Positions 27,660 to 37,297 are shown, counted from the first letter of the stretch. The stretch is DNA of 64,000 nt from Scytonematopsis contorta HA4267-MV1 (GCA_019359035.1 JAHHIC010000037.1:124001-188000); one strand, 5' to 3'. The notes: generated by a model not told the origin, from the letters alone. Made by a program: numbers and translations.

Positions 27660-28463
27660 ATGACGCCTTCACCAGATGTAGATACAGCAGCTACCGATAT
27701 CGACCTCGAAGGGTACGATAAGCCGGAATTAGAAGCCGATATTAACCCTCTTGACGAATTGCCAGGAGAGGTAGAAATGTCGCTGTTCGACCACTTAGAC
27801 GAATTGCGACAACGGATATTTTATGCTTTGGGGGCTGTGTTAGTAGGGATAGTAGGCTGTTTCTTTTTTGCTAAACCTATCGTGCAATTGCTGGAAGTTC
27901 CTGCAAATGGTGTAAAGTTTCTGCAACTCACACCCGGAGAATATTTCTTTGTGACTATCAAGGTAGCGGGATATAGCGGATTGCTGCTTTCTAGCCCTTT
28001 CATACTTTATCAAATTATCCAGTTTGTTCTCCCTGGACTAACAACACGCGAACGTCGTTTGGTTGGGCCTGTGGTTTTGGGTTCAAGTGTATTGTTTTTA
28101 GCTGGATTAGTATTTTCTTACTATTTGCTGATTCCGGCTGCATTAAACTTTTTTGTTAACTACGGTGCGAATGTAGTTGAGCAGTTGTGGTCGATTGATA
28201 AATATTTTGAGTTTGTATTGTTACTGTTATTCAGCACTGGATTAGCTTTTCAAGTTCCTATTATTCAATTATTGTTGGCGGTTTTAGGTATTGTTTCTTC
28301 TAAACAAATGCTTTCTGGCTGGCGTTTTGTAATTTTGACTGCTGTTATTGCTGGGGCTGTTATTACTCCTTCTACTGACCCTCTGACACAAAGTTTGTTG
28401 GCTGGGGCTGTTTTGGGTCTTTATTTTAGTGGTATTGGTTTTGTTAAGTTGATTGGGAAGTGA
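27660..28463 (+). CDS. tatC: Sec-independent (twin-arginine) translocase subunit TatC
   Basis: Polytopic membrane protein that recognises twin-arginine signal peptides and, with TatA/B-type subunits, exports folded proteins across the thylakoid or plasma membrane. The 267-residue chain starts with an acidic 40-residue extension, then the conserved [14 protein letters not shown] motif and six predicted membrane segments, ending in the family pattern [25 protein letters not shown]. The length is normal. The gene appears to be on its own, with repeats on both sides. NrtA and PetC in this window are plausible Tat clients. Confidence 0.95.
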   Translation: MTPSPDVDTAATDIDLEGYDKPELEADINPLDELPGEVEMSLFDHLDELRQRIFYALGAVLVGIVGCFFFAKPIVQLLEVPANGVKFLQLTPGEYFFVTIKVAGYSGLLLSSPFILYQIIQFVLPGLTTRERRLVGPVVLGSSVLFLAGLVFSYYLLIPAALNFFVNYGANVVEQLWSIDKYFEFVLLLLFSTGLAFQVPIIQLLLAVLGIVSSKQMLSGWRFVILTAVIAGAVITPSTDPLTQSLLAGAVLGLYFSGIGFVKLIGK

Positions 28464-28470
28464 TTTTTGA

Positions 28471-28731
28471 AATAAGCCAGGGAATAAGCCAGGGAATAAG
28501 CCAGGGAATAAGCCAGGGAATAAATTCCCTGTCTGAAAGCTGAAGTCCTCTAAAGAGGACTAGTAAAAAATCAGATTTTTAGGAGCATCTTAAATTTTGT
28601 AAAATATCTATTTGTTATGTATTATTTAGTCCTCTTTAGAGGACTTTAGCTTTTAGACAGGGAATTTATTCCCTGGCTTATGGTATGAGCTTATAATAAA
28701 AATTATGCTTAATATTTTATTTATAAACACT
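28471..28731. mobile_element. MITE-like element, family A, copy 1 (left end replaced by an array)
   Basis: Long inverted arms 28508-28565 and 28624-28681 match over about 55 bp with few mismatches (AGTCCTCTAAAGAGGACT, AGGGAATAAATTCCCT). The right outer flank CTTAATATTTTATTTATAAA matches that of copy 2 (43403-43425). At the left end four copies of AATAAGCCAGGG replace the outer repeat, showing amplification of the left arm. The middle (TTAAATTTTGTAAAATAT) is shared with copy 2. No coding capacity. Confidence 0.82.
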
Positions 28732-28779
28732 CTCTTCGCGTATCCTAATATATTGCAAAGTTAATTTTTGGATTAAAAA

Positions 28780-29802
28780 TTGGATTACAAACTTCCCTAC
28801 CTTGATTTTGTTGAAACCGAATTGCAGTTACCTGTAAGCAGCAATAATGAACATTTAGTTATCGATTTATTTGCTGGTTGTGGTGGCTTGGGTCTAGGTT
28901 TTGAAGCTGTTGGTTTTAAAACTATTGGTTATGAAATTTTAGAAGATGCTTGTGCGACTTATCGTCATAATCTACCTAGCACATGCCATCAGATAAATTT
29001 AACACCATCATCTGATTTAGTTCATGGGGTAGCAGCTATAATTGGTGGCCCTCCTTGTCAGCCATTTAGCGTGAATGGAAATCAATTGGGTTTAAAAGAT
29101 AGCCGTGATGGCTTTCCGACTTTTATTTCTGCTGTTGAGCGCTATTCTCCACAAATAGTTTTGTTTGAAAATGTACGAGGAATGCTTTTTCGTAATAAAT
29201 TATATTTTGAAGAAATTGTTACCTATTTGCAAAACCTTGGCTACATTGTCGAATGGGAAATTTTAAATGCGGCACATTATGGCGTCCCTCAAAAAAGAGA
29301 ACGTCTTTTTTGTGTTGCACATAAAGGCGGTTGGAGGTGGCCAGAAAAAACACATTTATATTCACCATATACTACAGGTGATGCGTTGGGAGAACTAGCC
29401 TTTACTGCACCACCTGACTCAAAATTTTTGACTAAAAGTATGGATGAATATATCAAAAAATACGAAATAGCATCTAAATGTATTAATCCTAGAGATATTC
29501 ATTTAAATATTCCTTCTAGAACGGTAACCTGTCGAAACTTGTGCGGTGCTACTGGCGATATGCTGAGGCTACGCTTACCAGATGGACGCAGAAGAAGGTT
29601 AACAGTTATTGAAGGTGCTCGTCTACAAAGTTTTCCTGATTGGTTTGAATTTAAAGGTTCTGAAAGTAATCAGTTTAATCAAATTGGGAATGCTGTTCCT
29701 CCACTTTTGGGGAAAGCTTTAGCTCGTTCTGTTAAAGCGTATCTAAATAGTGGATACAAACAATCAGAAGAAAAAGAATTTATTTTGAAGCGAGCAAGAT
29801 GA
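28780..29802 (+). CDS. DNA (cytosine-5) methyltransferase
   Basis: A complete 340-residue C5 methyltransferase. Motif I is DLFAGCGGLGLGFEAVGF, motif IV GGPPCQPFS with the catalytic Cys, motif VI FENVRGM, motif VIII QKRERLF, and motifs IX-X RTVTCRNLC and QIGNAVPPLL. The target-recognition region between VIII and IX is short, as in single-specificity enzymes. The only start in the conserved part is TTG at 28780; no ATG precedes motif I. No restriction endonuclease lies beside it, so it is probably an orphan modification enzyme of the kind common in Nostocales. The recognition sequence cannot be read from the window. Confidence 0.93.
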   Translation: MDYKLPYLDFVETELQLPVSSNNEHLVIDLFAGCGGLGLGFEAVGFKTIGYEILEDACATYRHNLPSTCHQINLTPSSDLVHGVAAIIGGPPCQPFSVNGNQLGLKDSRDGFPTFISAVERYSPQIVLFENVRGMLFRNKLYFEEIVTYLQNLGYIVEWEILNAAHYGVPQKRERLFCVAHKGGWRWPEKTHLYSPYTTGDALGELAFTAPPDSKFLTKSMDEYIKKYEIASKCINPRDIHLNIPSRTVTCRNLCGATGDMLRLRLPDGRRRRLTVIEGARLQSFPDWFEFKGSESNQFNQIGNAVPPLLGKALARSVKAYLNSGYKQSEEKEFILKRAR

Positions 29803-29867
29803 CTGCACTATGATATGCAACAATTGGCAAGTATAAAGAGTTATATTTGCTTAATGGAAAAACTCTT

Positions 29868-29892
29868 GTGGGGTGGGCATCCTTGCCCGCCC
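29868..29892. repeat. GC-rich hairpin repeat, copy 2
   Basis: GTGGGGTGGGCATCCTTGCC followed by CGCCCG, the reverse complement of the unit at 79-104. It lies between the convergent methyltransferase and HPP genes. Confidence 0.7.
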
Positions 29893-30092
29893 GCTTGAAT
29901 TTCCCTCACTTACAGCTATTGGAAGGTAAATAAAACACATTTTATCTCACGCAAAGGCACAAAAAAGAGTATTTTAAGTGTGGTCTAAATACATGAAAAC
30001 TGCTGTAAAATCCGCTGTAAGGGTTCTAAGAGTCATTGAGTTACTATTGCAGTCGCATCGCTTCAAGAATTGGATACTTTATTTGTAGCAAT

Positions 30093-30680
30093 CTATAGCC
30101 AATGCTTTGGGTAGCTTCTGCCTGGGACTAAATTATTAAAGGCTATTGTGCAAAGAAGCATAACAATTGACCCGGACAATACTGGAGTAAATAGAAATTG
30201 CCAAGAAGCGTTGCTCATTGTTCCAACCAGCGCAACTGCACCACCTGGAGGATGAAGAGTTTTGGTTATCTGCATCAAGTTGATTGCGATAGCAACAGCC
30301 AAGGCTTTTACCCAAAATGCTGAACCAAATAAATGTAATAGAACAATACAAGTTAAAGCTCCTAGTAAGTTACCTCCTATCACATTACGAGGTTGAGCCA
30401 GAGGGCTATCTGGTGTGGCAAATAAGAGTACCGCACTTGCCCCAAAGGGAGCGGCAATTAAAGGATATTTGGTATGTGCTGTTAGATAAGCAAGAGTTGC
30501 AATTCCTAAAAAACTACCAAGACCCGACAAAAGAATTTGTTGAAGTGACAACTGAGGTTGGTACAAAGAACTACTAAGTAATCCTGATAAATACTTTTTC
30601 AATAAAAGTAAGACTTGGTTACGAAATTTTTTAGGCAAAGAAGTTATATTAATTCTTCGCTTACAAAATAACTTTATCAT
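30093..30680 (-). CDS. HPP-family integral membrane protein
   Basis: A 195-residue membrane protein with four predicted hydrophobic segments after a basic N-terminus. The family signature is KTLHPPGGAVALVG (about 140-153), and the YPLIAAPFGASAVLLFATP segment (about 70-90) is also typical. HPP proteins from cyanobacteria and plastids have been linked to nitrite transport; whether this one transports nitrite is an inference, though the window also holds the nitrite-reduction locus. The gene is isolated, with about 290 bp to the methyltransferase. Starts at the ATG at 30680; no good ribosome site is visible. Confidence 0.85.
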   Translation of the reverse strand: MIKLFCKRRINITSLPKKFRNQVLLLLKKYLSGLLSSSLYQPQLSLQQILLSGLGSFLGIATLAYLTAHTKYPLIAAPFGASAVLLFATPDSPLAQPRNVIGGNLLGALTCIVLLHLFGSAFWVKALAVAIAINLMQITKTLHPPGGAVALVGTMSNASWQFLFTPVLSGSIVMLLCTIAFNNLVPGRSYPKHWL

Positions 30681-31046
30681 GAGTATTAATTAATTGGAGA
30701 AACACAAGTTTTATAACAAAATCCACAAATTCCAGAAAAAACTACGGATGAGATTTTGATGTAATATATAATACTTTTACAAGTATCTCATCAGATTGCT
30801 TGTAATGTCATAGTAACTTAATTTTTTAGTAAAAAGTAACAAAATATACGGTTTTTTTATTGGTTTTTAAAATGCAATATATTGATTAATTTAGGCAGTT
30901 TTCTTAAACGCAATAAAGCCTGCCTTATAAGGATTTACACGCAGTAAGGCAGTTGGAGCTTTAATATATGTAATTTTTAATTGATGTGACACTTTTGCAC
31001 GAAAAAATTTTTATTCGAGAAAAAATAAGCTTTAACAACCTTTAAC
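30681..31046. other. 366-bp AT-rich spacer
   Basis: No gene, RNA or palindrome that I can support. A single ATTCTTATACAAG-like AT-rich promoter sequence cannot be distinguished from background. Confidence 0.4.
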
Positions 31047-31313
31047 TTAATAAGCAACCATTTCCTTTTCTGTGCTAGCAAGTTCGCATTGTAAAGGAGA
31101 TGTAATGTTATCTACCGACCGAAAGACTACTCGCAGTTCGTGAGGATATCTAGGACAAGGGTCGTTTTTCAGCCAGACAGGAGGCACCATCATTGGTTCA
31201 TAAGCAGCAACAGTGTCGAAAACTCCAGGCTGGGATTTTAGTTCAACAATGAATCCTGGCTGGAATTCAAATATTTCTTGCCAATCAATATCTACTTGGA
31301 AGTCCATAAACAT
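31047..31313 (-). CDS. small conserved-looking cyanobacterial protein
   Basis: About 88 residues from the ATG at 31313. The central pattern VPPVWLKNDPCPRYPHELRV is the kind of Pro/Trp-rich block I associate with small conserved cyanobacterial proteins of unknown function, but I cannot name the family. There is no signal peptide or membrane segment. An ATG two codons later (MDFQVDIDW) is an equally possible start. The gene stands alone, divergent from the acidic protein gene 450 bp to the right; that spacer shows nothing further. Confidence 0.6.
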   Translation of the reverse strand: MFMDFQVDIDWQEIFEFQPGFIVELKSQPGVFDTVAAYEPMMVPPVWLKNDPCPRYPHELRVVFRSVDNITSPLQCELASTEKEMVAY

Positions 31314-31762
31314 CAACAAAAATTATTCTTATACCCTAATCATAAGCGATTTTCACAAAAAACATGAAAATTCTGTAGCTTTTGATACGATTTGTAATTT
31401 TTTAGCCTCACGCAAGAAAATATTTAACGTGTTTTTACTAGTCTCAAAAAAAAAATGGTAATTAATTTTGCTACAATCACTGAGGCGCATAATCTAAAGA
31501 ATTCAAATTTTTCATACAGGTTATCTTCAAGCGGGCTACAACAATAAGCGTGCTATTCGGGTATGAAGGCACTACTGATTATATTTTTCAGCAAATTTTC
31601 TTATTTGTAATGATTATTTTGCTACTTTTAACCAATAATTAGTTACATCTGTAATAACACTTTTATACATATTTTGTCTATATTGTCAACCAATAAATTA
31701 ATTGAGTATAATTTTTGGCTGGTATATAGCAATTTATTTAACTAAGAAAAGGCAGGATATCC

Positions 31763-32029
31763 ATGTCAGACCAATTCACTTTTACTGTCACCAATCAAAC
31801 CGAGCAGACAATTACAGAGTTGTGGGTATCCCTTGATGATGAAGAGTGGTCTCCATTTGATATAGGTATGGAAGGAATTCCATCTGGTGACACAGCAACA
31901 ATCGCTTGGGCTGAATATACAAATGATTCACCCTGTGAATGGTACATTTCTGCTGTTTTTGAAGATGAATCTGAAACTGAGTCAGCTGTATTCAACTTTT
32001 GCGAAGAACCCGCTCTTACAATTGAGTAA
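31763..32029 (+). CDS. small acidic protein of unknown function
   Basis: An 88-residue, strongly acidic protein (many Asp/Glu, few basic residues) with a beta-rich appearance: alternating strands such as FTFTVTNQTEQTITELWVSL and AVFEDESETESAVF. Two Cys (SPCEW, NFCEE) are present. No signal peptide. AAGGCAGG upstream of the ATG is a good ribosome site, and a hairpin follows the stop, so this is likely a real, independently transcribed gene. I do not recognise a family. Strand pattern resembles small immunoglobulin-like domains, which is only an impression. Confidence 0.65.
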   Translation: MSDQFTFTVTNQTEQTITELWVSLDDEEWSPFDIGMEGIPSGDTATIAWAEYTNDSPCEWYISAVFEDESETESAVFNFCEEPALTIE

Positions 32030-32040
32030 TTTTTAGACAG

Positions 32041-32068
32041 CCGCTCTACGGAATATCTTGTAGAGCGG
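32041..32068 (+). terminator. hairpin after the small acidic protein gene
   Basis: CCGCTCTAC and GTAGAGCGG form a perfect 9-bp stem with a 10-nt loop, 12 bp after the stop codon. No U tract follows directly, so it is either a terminator of reduced strength or an RNA-stabilising hairpin. The following spacer to 32356 is AT-rich and empty. Confidence 0.55.
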
Positions 32069-32356
32069 TATGATTTATAAAGGCTATTTTTTAATTATTT
32101 TTAGAATTCTCATTTACAAATTAAATAAATTCATTTGATTATCCCCAACAATATTGTATTCAAAATAATATTTAATATTATAGATATTTCTCATTCAAAT
32201 CCTTATTTAGGAATTTTTGTTACTCAATAAAACATTATTTCCTAAACTTTTATCTCAAATTATCTACCAAAAGACCTGTAAGTTAAAGTGTAACAAATAA
32301 CTTCTGTGAGACCTGAACTCACAGTAATTATTTATTCGTAAGGAGTAAAGTTTAAT

Positions 32357-32665
32357 TTACAACAGCCATTCAGATGCGCGTTCGCCTAAATCCAAAGGAA
32401 TACTCACCGCCTTTCCCAGTCGCGGACGTTCCCGTGTTTGTCTAATAAAAGTTTCTACCTGTGCCACCCCACCAAAGGCATTTAGGTAGCTTGCTATACC
32501 TTCCAAATGTTCTAAGTATTCCGCTTCACTCATCGGAAAGGAGACCTGTTCCAGGTATTTCCACATGACCTGCAAAAAAATTTTCCCCTGCGCTCGCCTA
32601 AGTTGAACGTCGTAGGAGCGTTGCCACTTTTCCAATAACAGTTGATGTAATTCCTGTCCAGTCAT
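32357..32665 (-). CDS. DUF3067-like protein, divergent from petC
   Basis: A 102-residue soluble protein starting MTGQELHQLLLEKWQRSYDV, which I recall as the pattern of DUF3067, a small family found in cyanobacteria and plants next to petC. The chain is helical with a conserved-looking block MWKYLEQVSFPMSEAEYLEHL (cut here into MWKYLEQVSF and SEAEYLEHL). No cofactor motif. The divergent arrangement with petC across 229 bp matches the position typical in cyanobacteria and suggests a role linked to the cytochrome b6f complex or its assembly; that role is an inference. Confidence 0.78.
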   Translation of the reverse strand: MTGQELHQLLLEKWQRSYDVQLRRAQGKIFLQVMWKYLEQVSFPMSEAEYLEHLEGIASYLNAFGGVAQVETFIRQTRERPRLGKAVSIPLDLGERASEWLL

Positions 32666-32894
32666 AGATTTTTTAAATTATATTTTTCGCGGTTCTGCTG
32701 TATTAAGTTTCGTGACTCCAGTATGATAAGGATATAAAGAAATGTAATGCTACCAAAAACGATACCAGATATATCTTTGAAGAGAAAATTCTGGCATCAT
32801 AAGAGGGTTCCAGCATCTCGATACAGACACGAGTTTCCCAAAAAATGAAGCTCAAGTCAAAATTGTAAACAAAATACACAAAACGCTGTAGGTT

Positions 32895-33434
32895 ATGGCT
32901 CAATTTTCTGAAAACATGGATGTACCCGATATGGGGCGACGCCAGTTTATGAACCTTCTCACTTTTGGGACGGTCACTGGTGTAGCATTGGGAGCATTGT
33001 ATCCCGTTGTCAATTATTTTATCCCTCCTGCGACTGGTGGTGGTGGCGGCGGAACCACCGCGAAAGACGATTTGGGCAATAATGTCAGCGTCAGCAAGTT
33101 TTTGGGCAGCCATAATGTAGGCGATCGCGTTTTGGTTCAAGGACTTAAGGGCGACCCCACCTATATTGTGGTCGATAGCAAAGAAGCAATTAGGGAATAT
33201 GGTTTAAACGCAATCTGTACTCACTTGGGTTGTGTAGTACCCTGGGTTGCGGCAGAAGATAAATTCAAATGTCCATGTCACGGTTCACAGTACGACGCTA
33301 CTGGTAAAGTAGTTAGGGGACCTGCACCACGTTCATTAGCTCTGGCACATACAGCAGTAGAGGACGACGCAATCGTCCTCACCACTTGGACGGAAACCGA
33401 CTTCCGCACCAACGAAGACCCTTGGTGGGCATAG
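32895..33434 (+). CDS. petC: cytochrome b6f Rieske iron-sulfur protein PetC
   Basis: The 179-residue Rieske subunit of cytochrome b6f passes electrons from plastoquinol to cytochrome f at the lumenal side of the thylakoid. It has one N-terminal membrane anchor (about 20-42, [20 protein letters not shown]) preceded by a twin-arginine-like RR, a Gly-rich hinge (TGGGGGGTT), and the two cluster motifs [10 protein letters not shown] and CPCHGSQYD that supply two Cys and two His. Full length. petA follows 108 bp later, the usual petC-petA operon, with heptamer repeats in the spacer. Confidence 0.97.
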   Translation: MAQFSENMDVPDMGRRQFMNLLTFGTVTGVALGALYPVVNYFIPPATGGGGGGTTAKDDLGNNVSVSKFLGSHNVGDRVLVQGLKGDPTYIVVDSKEAIREYGLNAICTHLGCVVPWVAAEDKFKCPCHGSQYDATGKVVRGPAPRSLALAHTAVEDDAIVLTTWTETDFRTNEDPWWA

Positions 33435-33443
33435 TCTTTTGTT

Positions 33444-33490
33444 GGCTGTTAACTGCTGACTGTTGACTGTTGACTGTTGACTGTTGACTG
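33444..33490. repeat. heptamer repeats between petC and petA
   Basis: TGACTGT/TGACTGC units in a row, the same family as in the nirA-nrtA spacer. They begin 9 bp after the petC stop. Confidence 0.8.
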
Positions 33491-33542
33491 CCAACTGACT
33501 AATAACTAAATACCAAAATACATTGTCTTGAGTCCTTAAGAG

Positions 33543-34544
33543 ATGAGAAATACTAGTACAAGCTGGAGTTTGACTCGCAGTGCGAGAGCAATTCTTAAAA
33601 CATTGCTCGTAGCTGTAGCAACAGTTACCTTTTTCTTTAGCAGCGATTTAGCACTGCCCCAATCTGCTGCTGCTTATCCCTTCTGGGCACAACAAACAGC
33701 TCCAGAAACCCCTCGCGAAGCGACTGGGAAAATCGTATGTGCTAACTGTCACTTAGCCGCAAAAAATACGGAAGTAGAAATTCCTCAAGCGGTGCTGCCT
33801 GATACAGTGTTTAAAGCTGTAGTAAAGATACCCTACGATACCAATGTGCAACAAGTTGGTGCGGATGGTTCTAAGGTCGGCTTACAAGTTGGTGCGGTAA
33901 TTGTTTTACCAGAGGGCTTCAAGATTGCTCCTGAGGAAAGAATTACTGAAGAGCTAAAGGAAGAAGTTGGCGATGTATATTTCCAACCCTACAGCGACAC
34001 GAAAGAAAACATCGTCATCGTTGGACCATTACCAGGAGAACAATACCAAGAAATAGTCTTCCCTGTTCTTTCTCCTAACCCAGCAACCGATAAGAACGTT
34101 CACTTTGGTAAGTATCCCGTAAACGTAGGTGGAAACCGAGGTCGCGGACAAGTTTACCCAACGGGTGATAAGAGTAATAACAACGCTTACGAAGCTTCCG
34201 CTGCTGGTACAATCACCAGAATTGACAAACAGGAAGATGAAGACGGTAACGTAAAATACGCTGTTAGCATTCAAACGGAATCTGGTGATGTTGTAACTGA
34301 TACCGTTCCTGCTGGTCCAGAATTTATAGTTTCCGAAGGACAAACTGTTAAAGATGGTGAAGCTTTAACAAATAATCCTAACGTTGGTGGTTTCGGTCAA
34401 AAAGATGCCGAAGTCGTACTGCAAGACCCAAGTCGAGTTGGTTGGATGATTGCTTTTGTCTGTTTAACAATGATGGCACAAATTATGCTCGTCCTGAAGA
34501 AGAAACAGGTAGAAGTAGTTCAAGCTGCCGAAATGAATTTCTAA
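33543..34544 (+). CDS. petA: apocytochrome f PetA
   Basis: The c-type cytochrome of b6f, accepting electrons from the Rieske protein and reducing plastocyanin or cytochrome c6. A signal peptide ends before Tyr45 ([10 protein letters not shown]), the tyrosine whose amino group is the axial heme ligand. The heme-binding motif is CANCH (about residue 65). One membrane anchor lies near the C-terminus ([20 protein letters not shown]). Length 333 residues is normal. It is the second gene of petC-petA and is followed by a strong terminator hairpin. Confidence 0.97.
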   Translation: MRNTSTSWSLTRSARAILKTLLVAVATVTFFFSSDLALPQSAAAYPFWAQQTAPETPREATGKIVCANCHLAAKNTEVEIPQAVLPDTVFKAVVKIPYDTNVQQVGADGSKVGLQVGAVIVLPEGFKIAPEERITEELKEEVGDVYFQPYSDTKENIVIVGPLPGEQYQEIVFPVLSPNPATDKNVHFGKYPVNVGGNRGRGQVYPTGDKSNNNAYEASAAGTITRIDKQEDEDGNVKYAVSIQTESGDVVTDTVPAGPEFIVSEGQTVKDGEALTNNPNVGGFGQKDAEVVLQDPSRVGWMIAFVCLTMMAQIMLVLKKKQVEVVQAAEMNF

Positions 34545-34570
34545 GTTTCCTCATTGGAATCAACAATTTG

Positions 34571-34602
34571 GACGGGCTTTTTTTTTAAGCCTGTCTTTTT
34601 TT
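34571..34602 (+). terminator. Rho-independent terminator of petC-petA
   Basis: GACGGGCTT and AAGCCTGTC form a 9-bp stem with one G-U pair around a T-rich loop, followed by seven T residues. It starts 26 bp after the petA stop. Confidence 0.8.
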
Positions 34603-34648
34603 AAGCTTGTCTTTTTTTAGTATCCGATTTTTTCTTGTGGAACTGTGT

Positions 34649-34867
34649 ATGAAAGTTAGAGACAATACAATTAAGTTAAATCAGTTTTTAAAGTTGATGG
34701 GTATCGCATCAACCGGAGGACAAGCCAAGCTGATGATTCAAGGTGGGGAGGTACTATTAAATGGGATGTTGGAAACTCGACGAGGAAAAAAATTAGTTCC
34801 GGGTGATAAAGTTACGGTCAATGGACAAACTTTGGTGGTCAATTTGGATAATAGTCAAGAGCATTAA
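34649..34867 (+). CDS. S4-domain RNA-binding protein (YbcJ-like)
   Basis: A 72-residue protein consisting of a single S4 RNA-binding domain: IKLNQFLKLMGIASTGGQAK and then LLNGMLETRRGKKL and GDKVTVNG. Such small proteins bind structured RNA and are thought to act in ribosome or tRNA handling; the exact target is unknown. I choose the ATG at 34649 (MKVRDNTIKL); the longer frame from 34607 starts inside the terminator region and adds a non-conserved hydrophobic stretch. It lies downstream of petA but beyond its terminator, so it is probably expressed separately. Confidence 0.82.
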   Translation: MKVRDNTIKLNQFLKLMGIASTGGQAKLMIQGGEVLLNGMLETRRGKKLVPGDKVTVNGQTLVVNLDNSQEH

Positions 34868-35089
34868 TTAACTTTCTATGTTGAGCTAATATTTTTTGTT
34901 TGGTTTATATTGCATTGTCAGACAAATGTAGCATTATTGACAATAGTGTCAGTTGAGATTCTGGCACAAGCAATTACTATTAATAATACCGCTCATAGTA
35001 CTTTGATACCACAAATACGGTGGAAGTATCCCACATCTACCATCTACACTGAGGGTATAAACCTCGAAAAGAACTGGAGGTGCTGCATC

Positions 35090-35905
35090 ATGGTACAACA
35101 AGTTTCACAATTTGAGACCGCCGATGACTTATTTATCTACCCTGAGAGCGACGGTCAACCAATGGCGGAAAATACAATACAGTTTCGTTGGATTGTGACG
35201 ATAAAGGAAAATTTAGAAATACTTTTCGCAGCAAACCCAGATGTATTTATCGCAGGGGATTTATTTTGGTATCCAATAGAAAAAGATACGGACACAAAAT
35301 ATGCTCCCGATACAATGGTAGTCTTCGGTAGACCAAAGGGTGACAGGGGTTCGTATATACAGTGCAAGGAGGGAAATATCCCACCACAAGTAGTATTTGA
35401 AGTCTTGTCACCCAGTAACACCAAAGCAGAAATGCAAAACAAGCTTGACTTTTATAATAAATATGGTGTGGAAGAATATTATCTTTACAACCCCTACAAA
35501 AATAATTTAACTGGCTGGTTGCGTGACAAAAGAAATTTAAAACAAATCACAAATATAAATGGCTGGACAAGTCCGCGTCTTTCCATCAAGTTTGTACTAA
35601 CATCCACAACACTGGAAATTTATCGTCCAGATGGACGGAAATTCTTGACACCTGTAGAACTTGAAGAGCAACGTCAACAGGCAGAAAAGCTTGCGGATGC
35701 TGAACGACAGCGGGCGGACACACAACAACAACGTGCGGATGCTGAACGACAGCGGGCGGACGCACAACAACAGCGTGCCGATGCTGAACGACAAGCGAGG
35801 TTAGATGGAGTGCCTAAATTGTTATCTATGGGATTGAGCGTGGAACAAGTCGCACAAGCACTTTCATTGACTACGCAAGAAGTAGAAGAAATTAGAAATA
35901 TATAA
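35090..35905 (+). CDS. Uma2-family (DUF820) restriction-endonuclease-like protein
   Basis: A PD-(D/E)XK-fold protein of a family greatly expanded in cyanobacteria, with no defined cellular role. Active-site candidates are Asp in YAPDTMVV and Glu in VVFEVLSPSN, with Lys in MQNKLDFY, followed by the family signature YGVEEYYLYNP. The C-terminal 75 residues are a coiled coil built of RQRADAQQQ-type repeats, then a helix-turn-helix-like tail (GLSVEQVAQALSLTTQEVEEI). The ATG at 35090 has a strong GGAGG 9 nt upstream; the longer frame from 34910 is not supported. It is at the border of an accessory island with CHAT and STAND-related genes. Confidence 0.88.
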   Translation: MVQQVSQFETADDLFIYPESDGQPMAENTIQFRWIVTIKENLEILFAANPDVFIAGDLFWYPIEKDTDTKYAPDTMVVFGRPKGDRGSYIQCKEGNIPPQVVFEVLSPSNTKAEMQNKLDFYNKYGVEEYYLYNPYKNNLTGWLRDKRNLKQITNINGWTSPRLSIKFVLTSTTLEIYRPDGRKFLTPVELEEQRQQAEKLADAERQRADTQQQRADAERQRADAQQQRADAERQARLDGVPKLLSMGLSVEQVAQALSLTTQEVEEIRNI

Positions 35906-35934
35906 ACTTCAAGTTTTTTTATTTTTGCTATTGC

Positions 35935-37248
35935 TTAACTTTCATTCTTGTTCTTTTTAGGTGGTTCAGATGGGTAATAATCATCCCCAATCCTGAAGTT
36001 ACTAGCTTGTTGACCGAAGTTAATGTTTTGGTCTCCATATTGCTGCACATTTTGCACTAAGCGAGCATCATCCTTAGTCAAAGGCTGTTGCTTAGACTTA
36101 TCGAAAGTAGCATTTGCTTTAACTTCTTCATCCTGACGTTGAAACAAATACCCATCCCGCACTCTCATAAAAATAACAGGTGTAGCAAAATCGCGTTTTC
36201 TATACTGTGTTTCCAAAGCAACAGTGCGTCGAGCATTCTGTGCTGCAACATCTACTGGTGTGTCCAGTCCTAAACGTTCATAAAACTCGTAAGCAAATTG
36301 ACTTGCAGTCATGTTGGAGACATCATATTGCATCGCTAACACAACTGAGATATTTTGCTGCACAATTTTTGAAGCTACACCGAAAAAAGCTTGAGATGCT
36401 GAGATAGCAGCACTTTCACATGCTTGTAGGAAAACAATTGCTGGGTGATGACGGTTAAAAAGCTCACCAAAAAAACTAGCATCTACCCAATTCGCTGTAT
36501 TAAAAACTTTTTTTACCAAAGCGATTTCACCTACATTGTCCCCATTTTCATTCTGCAAGCGTCCATGCCCAATAAAGTGAAAAATATGGGGTTCTTTTTC
36601 GAGTAAAGCATCAATCGCGCTAGGGGTTGCTTGCTTTACGATAGGCAAAAGTTCAATATTTTCTGGTTGGTTGTTCGCAAGGTCTTGTAATAAATTCTCT
36701 ACTGTCTGGAATTCAACTTCTCCTAAATCTTTAGGTGCGGCAATAGCCAGCGCAATCCTTAACTTTTCCCTCTGTTTTAATTGAATGGCTGGGGCTGGTT
36801 GCCATTGGGAGCGACGACGGGAAAAAACTAACTTTGGGTCTGTACTCATCCAAATTTCACCCAAGTTTGCACTTGTGGGTAAGCACATAAATTCCCAAGG
36901 CAATGCTGCAACTTCTGGCATACCTTGTTCATCAATGTCCAACTCTACTCTCAGCAGTTGTTTTTCTTGTTGTACTACCTGTCCGTGAAAATTTACAAAG
37001 TCCTGACGTAGAGTATTGTCAAATAAAGCATTAAATAAAGCTTCTCCAAGCATACGCGCTTGCTTGGAATTTTTGATTTCTCCGCTTTGGGCTGTTTGGA
37101 CTAAAGAGTTAATTTCTTCTAAGTTATCTGTGTAGCTAAAAACACCATAAGGCTCGCCCAAAAGTTGATGTTTAGCGTCCCACTTTTCTACCTGTACGCG
37201 CTCGTAATTAACTAAACGTATACGATAAGTATAATAATTTTTGGTCAT
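35935..37248 (-). CDS. CHAT-domain caspase-like protease
   Basis: A cysteine peptidase of the CHAT (separase-like, clan CD) class. The catalytic pair is His in IFHFIGHGR and Cys in VFLQACES, about 49 residues apart, with the expected beta strands around them; N-terminal residues 1-150 are a mixed domain with ALPWEFMCLP. The end carries YGDQNINFGQ, a motif also present in the formylglycine-synthase-like protein at 39722. I prefer the ATG at 37248 (MTKNYYTYRI) over a TTG 33 bp upstream. It is the second gene after the 37298 gene (49-bp gap), so the two form an operon. CHAT proteases in bacteria cut partner proteins in immunity and cell death; the substrate here is unknown. Confidence 0.9.
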   Translation of the reverse strand: MTKNYYTYRIRLVNYERVQVEKWDAKHQLLGEPYGVFSYTDNLEEINSLVQTAQSGEIKNSKQARMLGEALFNALFDNTLRQDFVNFHGQVVQQEKQLLRVELDIDEQGMPEVAALPWEFMCLPTSANLGEIWMSTDPKLVFSRRRSQWQPAPAIQLKQREKLRIALAIAAPKDLGEVEFQTVENLLQDLANNQPENIELLPIVKQATPSAIDALLEKEPHIFHFIGHGRLQNENGDNVGEIALVKKVFNTANWVDASFFGELFNRHHPAIVFLQACESAAISASQAFFGVASKIVQQNISVVLAMQYDVSNMTASQFAYEFYERLGLDTPVDVAAQNARRTVALETQYRKRDFATPVIFMRVRDGYLFQRQDEEVKANATFDKSKQQPLTKDDARLVQNVQQYGDQNINFGQQASNFRIGDDYYPSEPPKKNKNES

Positions 37249-37297
37249 ATAATAACTAGTTTTTCTTGGGGGATGTGTCAAATTTTGCTCAAAATTT

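Noticed and set aside
34910-35089. 60-residue extension of the Uma2 protein
   Set aside because: GGAGG is placed for the ATG at 35090 and the extension has no family similarity.
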